DNA of 5,957 bases, from assembly GCA_903858075.1 (NCBI GenBank), contig CAIOHI010000241.1, forward strand, positions 1 to 5,957, written 5' to 3'. Every line of letters starts with the position of its first letter. Position 1 is the first letter of the stretch. The translations under genes and the position numbers were made by a program. Source of the DNA: an uncultured Actinomycetes bacterium (lineage in GTDB: Bacteria > Actinomycetota > Acidimicrobiia > Acidimicrobiales > Ilumatobacteraceae). This document shows positions 1 through 5,957 of the stretch, piece by piece. Under the pieces are notes generated by a model, which worked only from the letters and a program-made list of their open reading frames with translations, was not told the DNA's origin and did no database searches.

Positions 1-499
1 ATGCAAAAGCATCATTTTCTGCATAGTGCCCTTCGACAACTGCAGTGAGCGCATCCCAATTGGGTTGAGCCTCTGGCCAAGGAATAACCCCGTAAAAAGG
101 CGCGGCCGCAGCAACAGCATCGGGGCGCTGGCAGGCCAATGCCAAGGTGAGGCCCCCACCCATACAGAAACCAACGACACCAACTTTCGTGCGGCCAGTT
201 TTTTCTTGGAGGAAGTCAACGGCCCCGCTCATGTCTTTTGCGGCATGTTGGAGGTTTAAACCCATCATCAACTTGCCCGCTTCATCGGGTTCAGTACTTG
301 ACTCGCCGTTATAGAGGTCGGGTGCAAGCACTGTGAAACCCTCGGCGGCCAAACGGTCGGCAACATCACAAATGTGGGGCACGAGCCCCCACCATTCTTG
401 AATGAGCACAACACCCGGAGCAGATGCGTTTACGGCATTGCTCGCCAGGTAACCGCTGCAGGTTCCGCCATTGCTTTTAAATGAAACGTTCTCGCCCAT
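1..499 (-). CDS. Dienelactone hydrolase family protein, partial (C-terminus beyond left edge)
   Basis: Reading leftwards from ATG at 499-497, 166 codons remain open to the window edge, so the C-terminus is missing. The fold is the alpha/beta-hydrolase of the dienelactone hydrolase (DLH) family, cytosolic enzymes that open lactone or ester bonds. Visible signatures are IQEWWGL at residues 33-39 (its Glu35 matches the DLH glutamate that partners the nucleophile), APDLYNG at 59-65, the nucleophile elbow GFCMGGG with Cys112 as nucleophile, and GHYAENDAF near the end, with Asp163 as the likely triad acid. The triad histidine would lie in the missing part. A full DLH is about 230-250 residues. There is no signal peptide. 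The start is supported by an AGAGGA ribosome-binding site just upstream. The gene lies 30 bp downstream of the eIF-2B-like gene on the same strand, so the two are probably co-transcribed. The substrate cannot be told; many family members are generic carboxymethylenebutenolidase-like enzymes outside chlorocatechol pathways. Confidence 0.93.
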   Translation of the reverse strand, partial: MGENVSFKSNGGTCSGYLASNAVNASAPGVVLIQEWWGLVPHICDVADRLAAEGFTVLAPDLYNGESSTEPDEAGKLMMGLNLQHAAKDMSGAVDFLQEKTGRTKVGVVGFCMGGGLTLALACQRPDAVAAAAPFYGVIPWPEAQPNWDALTAVVEGHYAENDAFA

Positions 500-503
500 G
501 TGA

Positions 504-509
504 TCCTCT
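504..509 (-). promoter_or_regulatory. Ribosome-binding site of the dienelactone hydrolase gene
   Basis: On the minus strand AGAGGA lies 4 nt before the ATG at 499. It is the clearest Shine-Dalgarno sequence in the window. It fixes the hydrolase start and fits a gene placed second in a transcript, unlike the other gene starts here. Confidence 0.7.
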
Positions 510-529
510 TTCAATCTCTCGTAATGATC

Positions 530-1369
530 TTAAATTGCTGATCGTGTGAGTAGCTCTACTGCAGGCGGGCACTGCGCCAACAAGCCCTGCGCAGGCAATG
601 CCGCAACATCGTGTACTCCATCGCTACCCACAATTGATTTACACAGCCCAAAAGGAACTTCACTTGCCTCACGATGCCACGCACGCACCTCGCGTCGTTG
701 CGATATTTGGCGGTCAAGATCTTTCACAATGCCTGCAAATAAAACATCGGGCAATCTTGTGCCCACACTTGCTGACAACAACACTGTGCGCTCGGCACAA
801 TATGCCGCACTTGCCAAGGCCAATGAGCCTGCACTGCACCACGCACTCATTGAGCCAGTTGCATATGCAGACAAGAGCACCACATCGGCGCTCGCTGCCG
901 CAATGGCCCCATGCGATGCGTTGACTAAATGCGAAGGAATATCTAAGCGCTCTAACACGCGAATCATGTGGTTGGCACCGTTGTCGCCATCGACAACACA
1001 CACTTCAATGCCACTGGTTGATCCGGCAATGGCAAGCGCATGCGCAACATCGAAAGACCAACCATCGACACAAACCAATGAGCCCTCTGCCAATTCTGCA
1101 GCGAGGTGTTCGGCGGTCCTATCGTCGTGAACCTGTTCAACGCAGTGATGCAGCGCCTCATAGGGCTCACTTGCGGTCACCACGTGCGCACACAGCCACC
1201 AGAGGGGCCCACACAGGGGGTGGCGCTCCACAATGCGGCGAGTGGTAACGACCACGCTTGCGGGGTCGAGGACGAGCCCAGAGAGGGCTGAAGCGGTTTC
1301 CAAAACAAGGTCGGGGGCGTCAGCATTCCCGGCACGTGCCAAATACCTCAGGTGTTCTATTGGATGCAC
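530..1369 (-). CDS. Hypothetical protein with eIF-2B-like Rossmann region
   Basis: A 279-residue soluble protein of unknown function, starting with GTG. The N-terminal part (about 1-95) looks helical and carries RRIVERHPLCGPLWWL (44-59). The second half resembles the C-terminal domain of the eIF-2B/MtnA/ribose-1,5-bisphosphate isomerase superfamily: a strand after AEGSLVCVDG (94-103), a second strand IEVCVVDGD (121-129), NHMIRVLERLDIPSHLV (133-149), an AADVVLLSAYATGSMSAW stretch (160-177), and GSLALASAAYCAERTVLLSASVGTRLP (181-207). In catalytic members the central strand ends in GADRI, whose Asp is the acid; here the corresponding stretch is SAYATG, so isomerase activity looks lost. The family match is by eye and is an inference. 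I recall similar uncharacterised proteins in Acidimicrobiia. No Shine-Dalgarno precedes the start, but a TACCTT box lies 7 nt upstream, pointing to a leaderless message. It is divergent from the thioredoxin-like gene and leads the transcript into the hydrolase. The plus-strand open frames across it are shadows. Confidence 0.82.
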   Translation of the reverse strand: MHPIEHLRYLARAGNADAPDLVLETASALSGLVLDPASVVVTTRRIVERHPLCGPLWWLCAHVVTASEPYEALHHCVEQVHDDRTAEHLAAELAEGSLVCVDGWSFDVAHALAIAGSTSGIEVCVVDGDNGANHMIRVLERLDIPSHLVNASHGAIAAASADVVLLSAYATGSMSAWCSAGSLALASAAYCAERTVLLSASVGTRLPDVLFAGIVKDLDRQISQRREVRAWHREASEVPFGLCKSIVGSDGVHDVAALPAQGLLAQCPPAVELLTRSAI

Positions 1370-1376
1370 TTACACC

Positions 1377-1382
1377 AAGGTA
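1377..1382 (-). promoter_or_regulatory. Probable -10 box (TACCTT) of the eIF-2B-like gene
   Basis: On the minus strand TACCTT fits the actinobacterial TAnnnT -10 pattern and ends 7 nt before the GTG at 1369, the expected distance for transcription starting at or very near the start codon. Seventeen nt further upstream lies GTGAAA (1405-1400), a weak -35 candidate. This is a pattern match only. Confidence 0.5.
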
Positions 1383-1398
1383 GTGCCAACTTGCTACC
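1379..1398. repeat. Short inverted repeat spanning the divergent promoter
   Basis: GGTAG at 1379-1383 and CTACC at 1394-1398 form 5-bp arms around a 10-nt spacer, centred in the 38-bp gap between the divergent GTG starts. The arms are parts of the two opposed -10 boxes, so the symmetry may simply be two face-to-face promoters rather than an operator. Five base pairs is short enough to occur by chance. Confidence 0.35.
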
Positions 1399-1400
1399 GT
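1395..1400 (+). promoter_or_regulatory. Probable -10 box (TACCGT) of the thioredoxin-like/hrpB transcript
   Basis: TACCGT fits TAnnnT and ends 7 nt before the GTG at 1408, with no Shine-Dalgarno between, suggesting a leaderless message. No convincing -35 is visible; TTACAC at 1370-1375 is a poor candidate at 19 nt. The same seven bases, CTACCGT, occur ahead of the fumarase start. Confidence 0.5.
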
Positions 1401-1407
1401 TTCACCT

Positions 1408-1896
1408 GTGGCAACTACCCCTTCCCCAGATCTTGTTCTCACCACCGTCGCTGGAGACAGCCAGACCCTGAACGAATGGCTGACAACCTTCCATATGGCA
1501 ACAGTGGTCATCGACCCCTACACCAATGAAAGTTCGTGGATCCTCGATACCGCAGCTCGCGTCTTGCGCAGTTTCATGGGTGCCGCAGTGCGCGTGAATT
1601 TTATTGTTACTGCAAACGCCGATGAGGCCAAACAATTCCTCGGACCACTCGCCACAGAGTTCCTTACCTTTGCTGACCCCACTCGTGAAGCAGTGCGCCA
1701 ACTTGGCCTTGCACAACTCCCCGCATTTGTTTTTATTCAAAGTGATCTTTCCATCGGCGCTGCTGCTGAAGGTTGGCGCCCCGTGCAGTGGCGTGAAGTA
1801 GCAACAAAAATTGCCACCACCACTTCGTGGTCACAGCCCACCATTCCTGGTCCAAAAGACCCCAGTCCGTACGCTGGCACGCCGGCTCTTGTGTGA
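1408..1896 (+). CDS. Thioredoxin-fold protein without cysteines
   Basis: A 162-residue cytosolic protein starting with GTG. The order of elements suggests a thioredoxin fold: a strand at TVVIDPY (32-38), a helix in the position of the active-site helix (SSWILDTAARVLRSF, 42-56), a strand VRVNFIVTAN (61-70), then FLTFADPTREAVRQLGL (85-101), the cis-proline-like LPAFVFI (104-110, Pro105), and AAAEGWRPVQWREVATKIA (118-136). Where a CxxC would sit there is ESSW, and the whole protein has no cysteine, so it cannot be a thiol oxidoreductase; a scaffold or binding role is an inference. A proline-rich tail (PTIPGPKDPSPYAGTPA, 144-160) follows. I recall comparable uncharacterised proteins in Acidimicrobiia. 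The GTG start is chosen because it is the only one 7 nt after the TACCGT box; an in-frame ATG (Met30) would remove the first strand. The stop overlaps the hrpB start by 4 nt. Confidence 0.8.
   Translation: MATTPSPDLVLTTVAGDSQTLNEWLTTFHMATVVIDPYTNESSWILDTAARVLRSFMGAAVRVNFIVTANADEAKQFLGPLATEFLTFADPTREAVRQLGLAQLPAFVFIQSDLSIGAAAEGWRPVQWREVATKIATTTSWSQPTIPGPKDPSPYAGTPALV
1893..1896 (+). promoter_or_regulatory. GTGA start/stop overlap (translational coupling site)
   Basis: The hrpB start GTG and the TGA stop of the thioredoxin-like gene share bases in GTGA. No Shine-Dalgarno precedes it, so ribosomes finishing the first gene probably re-initiate here. This decides the hrpB start over the upstream ATG. 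Confidence 0.75.
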
Positions 1897-4412
1897 CACT
1901 TCCACTCACCGACCTTCCCGTCGAAGAGTGTGTCTCTCAACTTTCATCTGCGCTCTTTAACGCTCGACGCGCTGTACTTGTAGCGCCTCCTGGTTCGGGC
2001 AAAACAACACTTGCCCCTCTGCGCCTTTTAGAAACTTCGTGGCTTTTGCCAAACGAACGCATTGTCATGCTCGAGCCTCGCAAACTTGCTGCTCGTGCTG
2101 CTGCACGGCGCATGGCACACATGCTTGGAGAAAAAGTTGGAGACACTGTTGGATACCAAACACGCGACGAACGCGTTATTGGGCCAAACACACGCATTGA
2201 AGTACTCACCGAGGGTGTGCTCACTCGCCGTTTGCAGAGCGACCCCGATCTTCCCAATGTTGGCATTGTTATTTTTGATGAAGTACACGAACGCAACCTG
2301 CCAGGAGACCTCGGGCTTGCGTTGTTACTTCATGCTCAAGAGTCTTTAGGTTCTCAACAACGCATCTTGCTCATGTCGGCAACACCCGATACCGATAGGT
2401 GGTGTAACTATTTGGGCAGTGCTTCAGGCGAGCCCGCACCTGTTATTTCTTCGACCGGCACGCTCTTTCCTGTTGAGGTGCACTGGTGGCGCTCGCCCAC
2501 TGTTCGTAAAGGTCAACGCCGCGACGATGAACGCCTCGAAAACAAAGTTGCAACAACTATTGTTCGTGCACTGCGTGAAACCGAAGGCGATATTTTGGTT
2601 TTCTTGCCAGGCATCGGCGAAATTCGTCGCGCCATTACTGCAGCCGAAAGTGTGACCGAAGGTGCAGTTGACCTCTTTCCGCTTGCCGGTGCACTTTCCT
2701 TAGAAGAACAAGATGCTGCTCTTGCGCCAAGCCGACCCGGACGACGGCGCATTGTATTTTCCACCGATATTGCTGAGAGTTCGCTCACTGTCGACGGCGT
2801 TCGGGTTGTTATTGACTCGGGAATTGCTCGCGCTCCACGCTTCGACCCACGCACGGGCATGACCCGACTCACCACGGTCAACATCAGCCAAGCAAGTGCT
2901 CACCAACGCGCAGGGCGTTCCGGGCGACTTGGCAACGGCACGGCCTACAGACTCTGGCCACAAGCAGAACATGGCTCGCGCCGCTCACAAGTAGAACCAG
3001 AAATTTTGCAAGTTGACCTTGCACAAGTGGCTCTTGAACTTGCGGCATGGGGAGTAGATGTTCAAGAACTCGCCTTTCTCGACACCCCTCCTTCTGCAGC
3101 ATTTGAAAAAGGCCGCACATTGCTCACCCTCATTGGTGCACTGAACAGCGAAGGCTCTATCACCGAACTCGGCAAGAAGATGCTTTCGCTCCCACTACAC
3201 CCTCGCCTTGGAGCAATGGTGATGAGTGCATCGGCGAAAGAACTATGGACAGCTTGTCTACTTGCTTGCTTGCTTGAAGAGCGCGACATTGTTCGAGGAA
3301 TACGCGACAACGTTCCTGAAGACTTGGCATGGCGTATTGAATGTGTAGACGGGGCAAGCAGCGACGACCGCATAGACCGCCGCGCAAGTGCACGCGTGCG
3401 CGACCAGGCCCGCGATTTATTGAGCAGAGCCAACCGCGTTCACGGGTCGCATGGCTCTAGTGAATCGGTTGTGGTTCACGAGACCGGAAAACTCCTCTTG
3501 CGTGCGTATCCCGATTGGCTCGCAGTACGTAAAACTGCAGGCGGACAATTTCAATTGCGCAGTGGGGCCGCAGCATGGATGCCCAAAAATGCACACTTGG
3601 CCGACGAGCAATTTCTTGTTGCAGCAGATCTCGACGGTGACCGCAAGAACAGCCGCATTCGCCTTGCAGCAGCACTCTCACAAGAAGACATCACCGACCA
3701 GCTTGCGGAATTCATGACCGTCAGCAACGAACTTGTTTGGGATCGTGAAAAAAATGACCTCGTGCGTCACATTGAATGGAAACTCGATGGCATGCGGCTA
3801 CGTACTGTGCGTCAAAAGCCAGAGCCAAGTGAGCAAACAACTGCAGCGCTCATTGAGCGCATTCGGGCAACAAGCTTGCAAGCACTTACCTGGAACGACA
3901 ATGCCATCTCGCTGCGTCAACGTGTTGCTTTTCTTCATTCGCGCAATAATGAATGGCCCGACTGGAGCAATAAGAACTTACTGAGCAATCTCGGTGAGTG
4001 GCTCGAGCCGTATCTTGCCGGGTGCACGTCGCGCAACGACCTTGAAGCGCTCAATGTTGCACTCATTTTGCGCAGCGGCTTGCCCATGCACCTCGGCAGC
4101 GAACTCGACGCACTCGCCCCCGAACGCGTCACACTTAACAACGGCGCCGAGTTCACCATTGCCTATCGAGGCGATGAGCCCCCACGCATCTCAGCACGCG
4201 TTCAGGCCTTCTACGGCGTCACCATTCACCCTTGTATTGGCGCTGGTGCGGTTCCCCTCGTGGTCGAGCTCCTCTCGCCTGCCCACCGCCCGGTGCAAGT
4301 AACAAGTGACCTCCCTGCTTTTTGGGCGGGTTCGTGGGCGGAAGTGCGCAAAGAGATGGCTGGTCGCTACCCCAAACATTCGTGGCCGGCTAACCCAAAC
4401 GTGCGCGAGTAG
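1893..4412 (+). CDS. hrpB: ATP-dependent helicase HrpB (DExH box, superfamily 2)
   Basis: An 839-residue DEAH/RHA-type helicase of near full family length (E. coli HrpB is a little over 800). It couples NTP hydrolysis to nucleic acid remodelling; the cellular role of HrpB is poorly defined. Motifs, numbered from the chosen GTG: Walker A GSGKT (34-38), motif Ia LEPRKLAARAAARRM (60-74), TEGVLTRRL (106-114), Walker B/motif II DEVH followed by ER (129-134), motif III SAT (162-164), motif IV ILVFLPG (234-240), motif V STDIAESSLTVDG (290-302), motif VI QRAGRSGR (338-345). A winged-helix/HA2-like part with LGKKMLSLPLHPRLG (426-440) follows, and the HrpB-specific C-terminus ends in RYPKHSWP (825-832). 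The start is the GTG at 1893, which overlaps the upstream stop as GTGA; an in-frame ATG at 1827 would put 22 extra, non-conserved residues inside the preceding gene. There is no separate ribosome-binding site, so translation is probably coupled to the thioredoxin-like gene. All catalytic motifs appear intact. Confidence 0.95.
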   Translation: MTLPLTDLPVEECVSQLSSALFNARRAVLVAPPGSGKTTLAPLRLLETSWLLPNERIVMLEPRKLAARAAARRMAHMLGEKVGDTVGYQTRDERVIGPNTRIEVLTEGVLTRRLQSDPDLPNVGIVIFDEVHERNLPGDLGLALLLHAQESLGSQQRILLMSATPDTDRWCNYLGSASGEPAPVISSTGTLFPVEVHWWRSPTVRKGQRRDDERLENKVATTIVRALRETEGDILVFLPGIGEIRRAITAAESVTEGAVDLFPLAGALSLEEQDAALAPSRPGRRRIVFSTDIAESSLTVDGVRVVIDSGIARAPRFDPRTGMTRLTTVNISQASAHQRAGRSGRLGNGTAYRLWPQAEHGSRRSQVEPEILQVDLAQVALELAAWGVDVQELAFLDTPPSAAFEKGRTLLTLIGALNSEGSITELGKKMLSLPLHPRLGAMVMSASAKELWTACLLACLLEERDIVRGIRDNVPEDLAWRIECVDGASSDDRIDRRASARVRDQARDLLSRANRVHGSHGSSESVVVHETGKLLLRAYPDWLAVRKTAGGQFQLRSGAAAWMPKNAHLADEQFLVAADLDGDRKNSRIRLAAALSQEDITDQLAEFMTVSNELVWDREKNDLVRHIEWKLDGMRLRTVRQKPEPSEQTTAALIERIRATSLQALTWNDNAISLRQRVAFLHSRNNEWPDWSNKNLLSNLGEWLEPYLAGCTSRNDLEALNVALILRSGLPMHLGSELDALAPERVTLNNGAEFTIAYRGDEPPRISARVQAFYGVTIHPCIGAGAVPLVVELLSPAHRPVQVTSDLPAFWAGSWAEVRKEMAGRYPKHSWPANPNVRE
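3261..3276 (+). repeat. Tetranucleotide repeat (CTTG)x4 inside hrpB
   Basis: Four uninterrupted CTTG units lie in frame within hrpB and encode part of a Leu-Ala-Cys-Leu-Leu stretch. Gain or loss of one unit would shift the frame. Four units is short for a phase-variable tract, so chance and amino acid composition are the likeliest explanation. Confidence 0.5.
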
Positions 4413-4436
4413 ACCTCTAGCCCCTACCGTAGAGGT
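4413..4436. repeat. Perfect inverted repeat filling the hrpB-fumarase gap
   Basis: ACCTCTA (4413-4419) and TAGAGGT (4430-4436) are perfect 7-bp complementary arms around a 10-nt loop (4420-4429). They fill exactly the 24 bp between the hrpB stop and the fumarase ATG. The right arm overlaps the TACCGT box by one base and abuts the start codon. It could be an operator, or an RNA hairpin in read-through transcripts that hides the start and the AGAGG. It lacks the T-run of an intrinsic terminator. Confidence 0.6.
4425..4430 (+). promoter_or_regulatory. Probable -10 box (TACCGT) of the fumarase gene
   Basis: TACCGT fits TAnnnT and ends 6 nt before the ATG at 4437, as expected for a leaderless transcript. 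AGAGG at 4431-4435 lies only 1 nt from the ATG, too close to act as a Shine-Dalgarno. No -35 is evident. The box sits in the loop and first arm base of the inverted repeat, so a bound protein there could block transcription. Confidence 0.45.
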
Positions 4437-5957
4437 ATGGCTGATTTTGACTTCACCGAGATCTTCCCCCTCGGCCCCGACACCACTACTTATCGCTTTC
4501 TCGGAAACGAGGGTGTCTCTACCTTCGATTCCCCCGCAGGCACATTCTTGCGCGTCGAGCCAAGTGCCATCACGTTGCTCACGAGTACAGCAATGCGCGA
4601 CATTGCGCACCTCTTGCGTGCCAGCCACTTGCAACAACTTGCCAACATCTTGGACGACCCAGAGGCAAGCGACAACGACCGCTTTGTAGCTCTCGACCTT
4701 TTGAAAAATGCGAGCATTTCAGCTGGCGGAATTTTGCCCATGTGCCAAGACACCGGCACCGCAATTGTGAAGGGCAAGAAAGGCCAATTCGTTTTCACAG
4801 GCGGCGGCGATGAAGAAGCAATTGCACGTGGTATTTACAACACGTATCTCACCAGCAACTTGCGTTACAGCCAAATGGCTCCGCTCAACATGTACGACGA
4901 AGTCAATACAGGCAACAACCTTCCAGCCGAAATTAAAATTTCTGCAGTCGATGGCGATGCATACAAGTTCCTCTTCATGGCAAAAGGTGGAGGCTCGGCC
5001 AATAAGAGCTACCTCTTCCAAGAAACGAAAGCTTTGCTGAATGAAAAGGCTCTTTTGCCATGGCTCTTCGACAAAATGAAAACACTTGGCACAGCAGCAT
5101 GCCCGCCGTATCACCTGGCAGTTGTTATTGGTGGCACCTCTGCTGAAATTGCTGTGGAAACTGCAAAGCTTGCTAGCGCTCGCTACCTCGATTCGCTCCC
5201 CACTGCCGGTAGCGCACTCGGCCATGCATTTCGCGATATTGACCTTGAGCAAAAAGTCTTAAAGCTTGCTCAGCAAACAGGAATTGGTGCTCAATTTGGT
5301 GGCAAGTATTTCTGCCACGACGTACGCGTTGTGCGTCTTCCTCGCCACGGCGCAAGTTGTCCGGTTGCTTTTGCTGTGTCGTGCAGCGCCGACCGCCAAG
5401 CAGTTGGAAAAATTACTGCCAAAGGTATTTTCCTCGAAGAACTCGAAACCGACCCTGCTCGTTTCTTGCCAGAAATTACTGAAGACCAACTTGCAAGCGA
5501 AGTAGTTCATGTTGACCTCACGCAACCCATGAGCCACATTCGCAAAAAGTTGTCGCAGTACCCCGTAAAAACTCGCGTCATGTTGACTGGCCCCATGGTG
5601 GTGGCTCGCGACATTGCTCATGCAAAAATTAAAGAGCGCATTGACGCTGGTGGTGGCATGCCGCAATACATGAAAGATTTCTGTGTGTATTACGCAGGCC
5701 CAGCAAAAACGCCTACTGGTATGGCATCTGGTTCATTCGGGCCCACCACCGCCGGACGCATGGACTCATACGTTGATGAGTTCCAGGCACAAGGTGGCAG
5801 TTTCATCATGCTTGCCAAGGGCAACCGCTCTGCACAGGTAACCAATGCCTGCAAAACACATGGTGGTTTTTATCTTGGCTCTATTGGCGGCCCCGCTGCT
5901 CGCCTTGCTCAAGATTGCATAACCAAAGTGGAAGTGTTGGAGTACGCAGAACTTGGC
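4437..5957 (+). CDS. Class I fumarate hydratase, [4Fe-4S] type, partial (C-terminus beyond right edge)
   Basis: From ATG at 4437, 507 codons are open to the right edge. The enzyme interconverts fumarate and L-malate in the TCA cycle in the cytosol. It is the single-chain (alpha and beta fused) class I type like E. coli FumA/FumB (548 residues), not the iron-free class II FumC. The three cluster cysteines are present: Cys103 in MCQDTGTA, Cys222 in ACPPYHLAVVIGG, and Cys316 in VSCSADR; each is exactly two residues short of the FumA positions (105, 224, 318), so the N-terminal part aligns almost without gaps and the start is well supported. Also seen are KGGGSANKSYL (183-193), GIGAQFGGKYFCHDVRVVRLPRHGASC, TGPMVVARD, the beta-domain KGNRSAQV (461-468) and HGGFYLGSIGGPAARLAQ. 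About 40 residues appear to be missing. Such enzymes are oxygen- and iron-sensitive. The gene lies 24 bp after hrpB but has its own probable leaderless promoter, so it may be transcribed both ways. Confidence 0.96.
   Translation, partial: MADFDFTEIFPLGPDTTTYRFLGNEGVSTFDSPAGTFLRVEPSAITLLTSTAMRDIAHLLRASHLQQLANILDDPEASDNDRFVALDLLKNASISAGGILPMCQDTGTAIVKGKKGQFVFTGGGDEEAIARGIYNTYLTSNLRYSQMAPLNMYDEVNTGNNLPAEIKISAVDGDAYKFLFMAKGGGSANKSYLFQETKALLNEKALLPWLFDKMKTLGTAACPPYHLAVVIGGTSAEIAVETAKLASARYLDSLPTAGSALGHAFRDIDLEQKVLKLAQQTGIGAQFGGKYFCHDVRVVRLPRHGASCPVAFAVSCSADRQAVGKITAKGIFLEELETDPARFLPEITEDQLASEVVHVDLTQPMSHIRKKLSQYPVKTRVMLTGPMVVARDIAHAKIKERIDAGGGMPQYMKDFCVYYAGPAKTPTGMASGSFGPTTAGRMDSYVDEFQAQGGSFIMLAKGNRSAQVTNACKTHGGFYLGSIGGPAARLAQDCITKVEVLEYAELG

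Noticed and set aside
26..259. 77-codon plus-strand open frame at the left edge
   Set aside because: It is antisense to the dienelactone hydrolase, whose nucleophile elbow and acidic residue lie in this stretch.
546..1130. 194-codon plus-strand open frame opposite the eIF-2B-like gene
   Set aside because: The translation is rich in Ser, Thr, Ala and Cys without recognisable motifs, and it lies wholly antisense to a frame with clear fold-like pattern and a promoter. Treated as a shadow.
4413..4436. Intrinsic terminator after hrpB
   Set aside because: The stem is only 7 bp with a 10-nt loop and no following T-run; the start codon follows at once. It is kept as a regulatory inverted repeat instead.
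4191..4637. 148-codon minus-strand open frame across the hrpB end and fumarase start
   Set aside because: It spans the junction of two well-supported genes on the other strand, and its translation has no recognisable domain.
4719..5252. 177-codon minus-strand open frame inside fumarase
   Set aside because: It is antisense to conserved fumarase sequence holding two cluster cysteines. The composition is rich in Cys, Phe and Asn, as expected from the reverse of a coding frame.
5259..5666. 135-codon minus-strand open frame inside fumarase
   Set aside because: It is antisense to the third cluster cysteine region and the inter-domain part of fumarase. No start signal or motif is seen.
1..5957. 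Defence system, mobile element or CRISPR array
   Set aside because: I found no transposase, integrase, nuclease, direct repeat array or terminal repeats. HrpB belongs to a standard chromosomal helicase family, and its neighbours are metabolic or uncharacterised.

Overview
The window reads as a compact, chromosomal, housekeeping-type stretch of a bacterium, most likely an actinobacterium and possibly of the Acidimicrobiia/Ilumatobacter type. The grounds for this are indirect. GC content is moderate to high by eye (not counted). Three of the five gene starts are GTG. Starts without a Shine-Dalgarno sequence are preceded at 6-7 nt by a TAnnnT box, which is the pattern of actinobacterial leaderless transcripts. 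Two of the proteins also resemble, from memory, hypothetical families of Acidimicrobiia. The taxonomic placement is an inference.

Layout: there are five genes and almost no free DNA. On the minus strand, reading leftwards from a divergent promoter at about 1370-1407, are (a) a 279-residue protein of unknown function with an eIF-2B-like Rossmann region (530-1369) and, 30 bp downstream, (b) a dienelactone hydrolase family enzyme (start at 499, cut by the left edge). On the plus strand, reading rightwards from the same divergent promoter, are (c) a small cysteine-free thioredoxin-fold protein (1408-1896) and (d) an ATP-dependent helicase HrpB (1893-4412). The start and stop of (c) and (d) overlap as GTGA, so the pair is very probably translationally coupled. 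After a 24-bp gap completely filled by a perfect inverted repeat comes (e) a class I [4Fe-4S] fumarate hydratase (start at 4437, cut by the right edge, about 40 residues missing).

How it works together: fumarase is a TCA cycle enzyme and HrpB is a DExH-box nucleic acid helicase. The hydrolase probably acts on small ester or lactone substrates. No single pathway links the five genes. The regulatory layout is more coherent than the gene functions: genes that begin a transcript look leaderless with a TACCnT box, the internal gene (b) has a normal Shine-Dalgarno, and (d) relies on stop/start overlap.

I see no mobile element, CRISPR array, tRNA, rRNA, toxin-antitoxin pair or recognisable defence system. 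The most curious items are the cysteine-less thioredoxin-like protein coupled to HrpB, the degenerate eIF-2B-like protein divergent from it, and the 24-bp palindromic gap in front of the fumarase. No intergenic stretch exceeds 300 bases.
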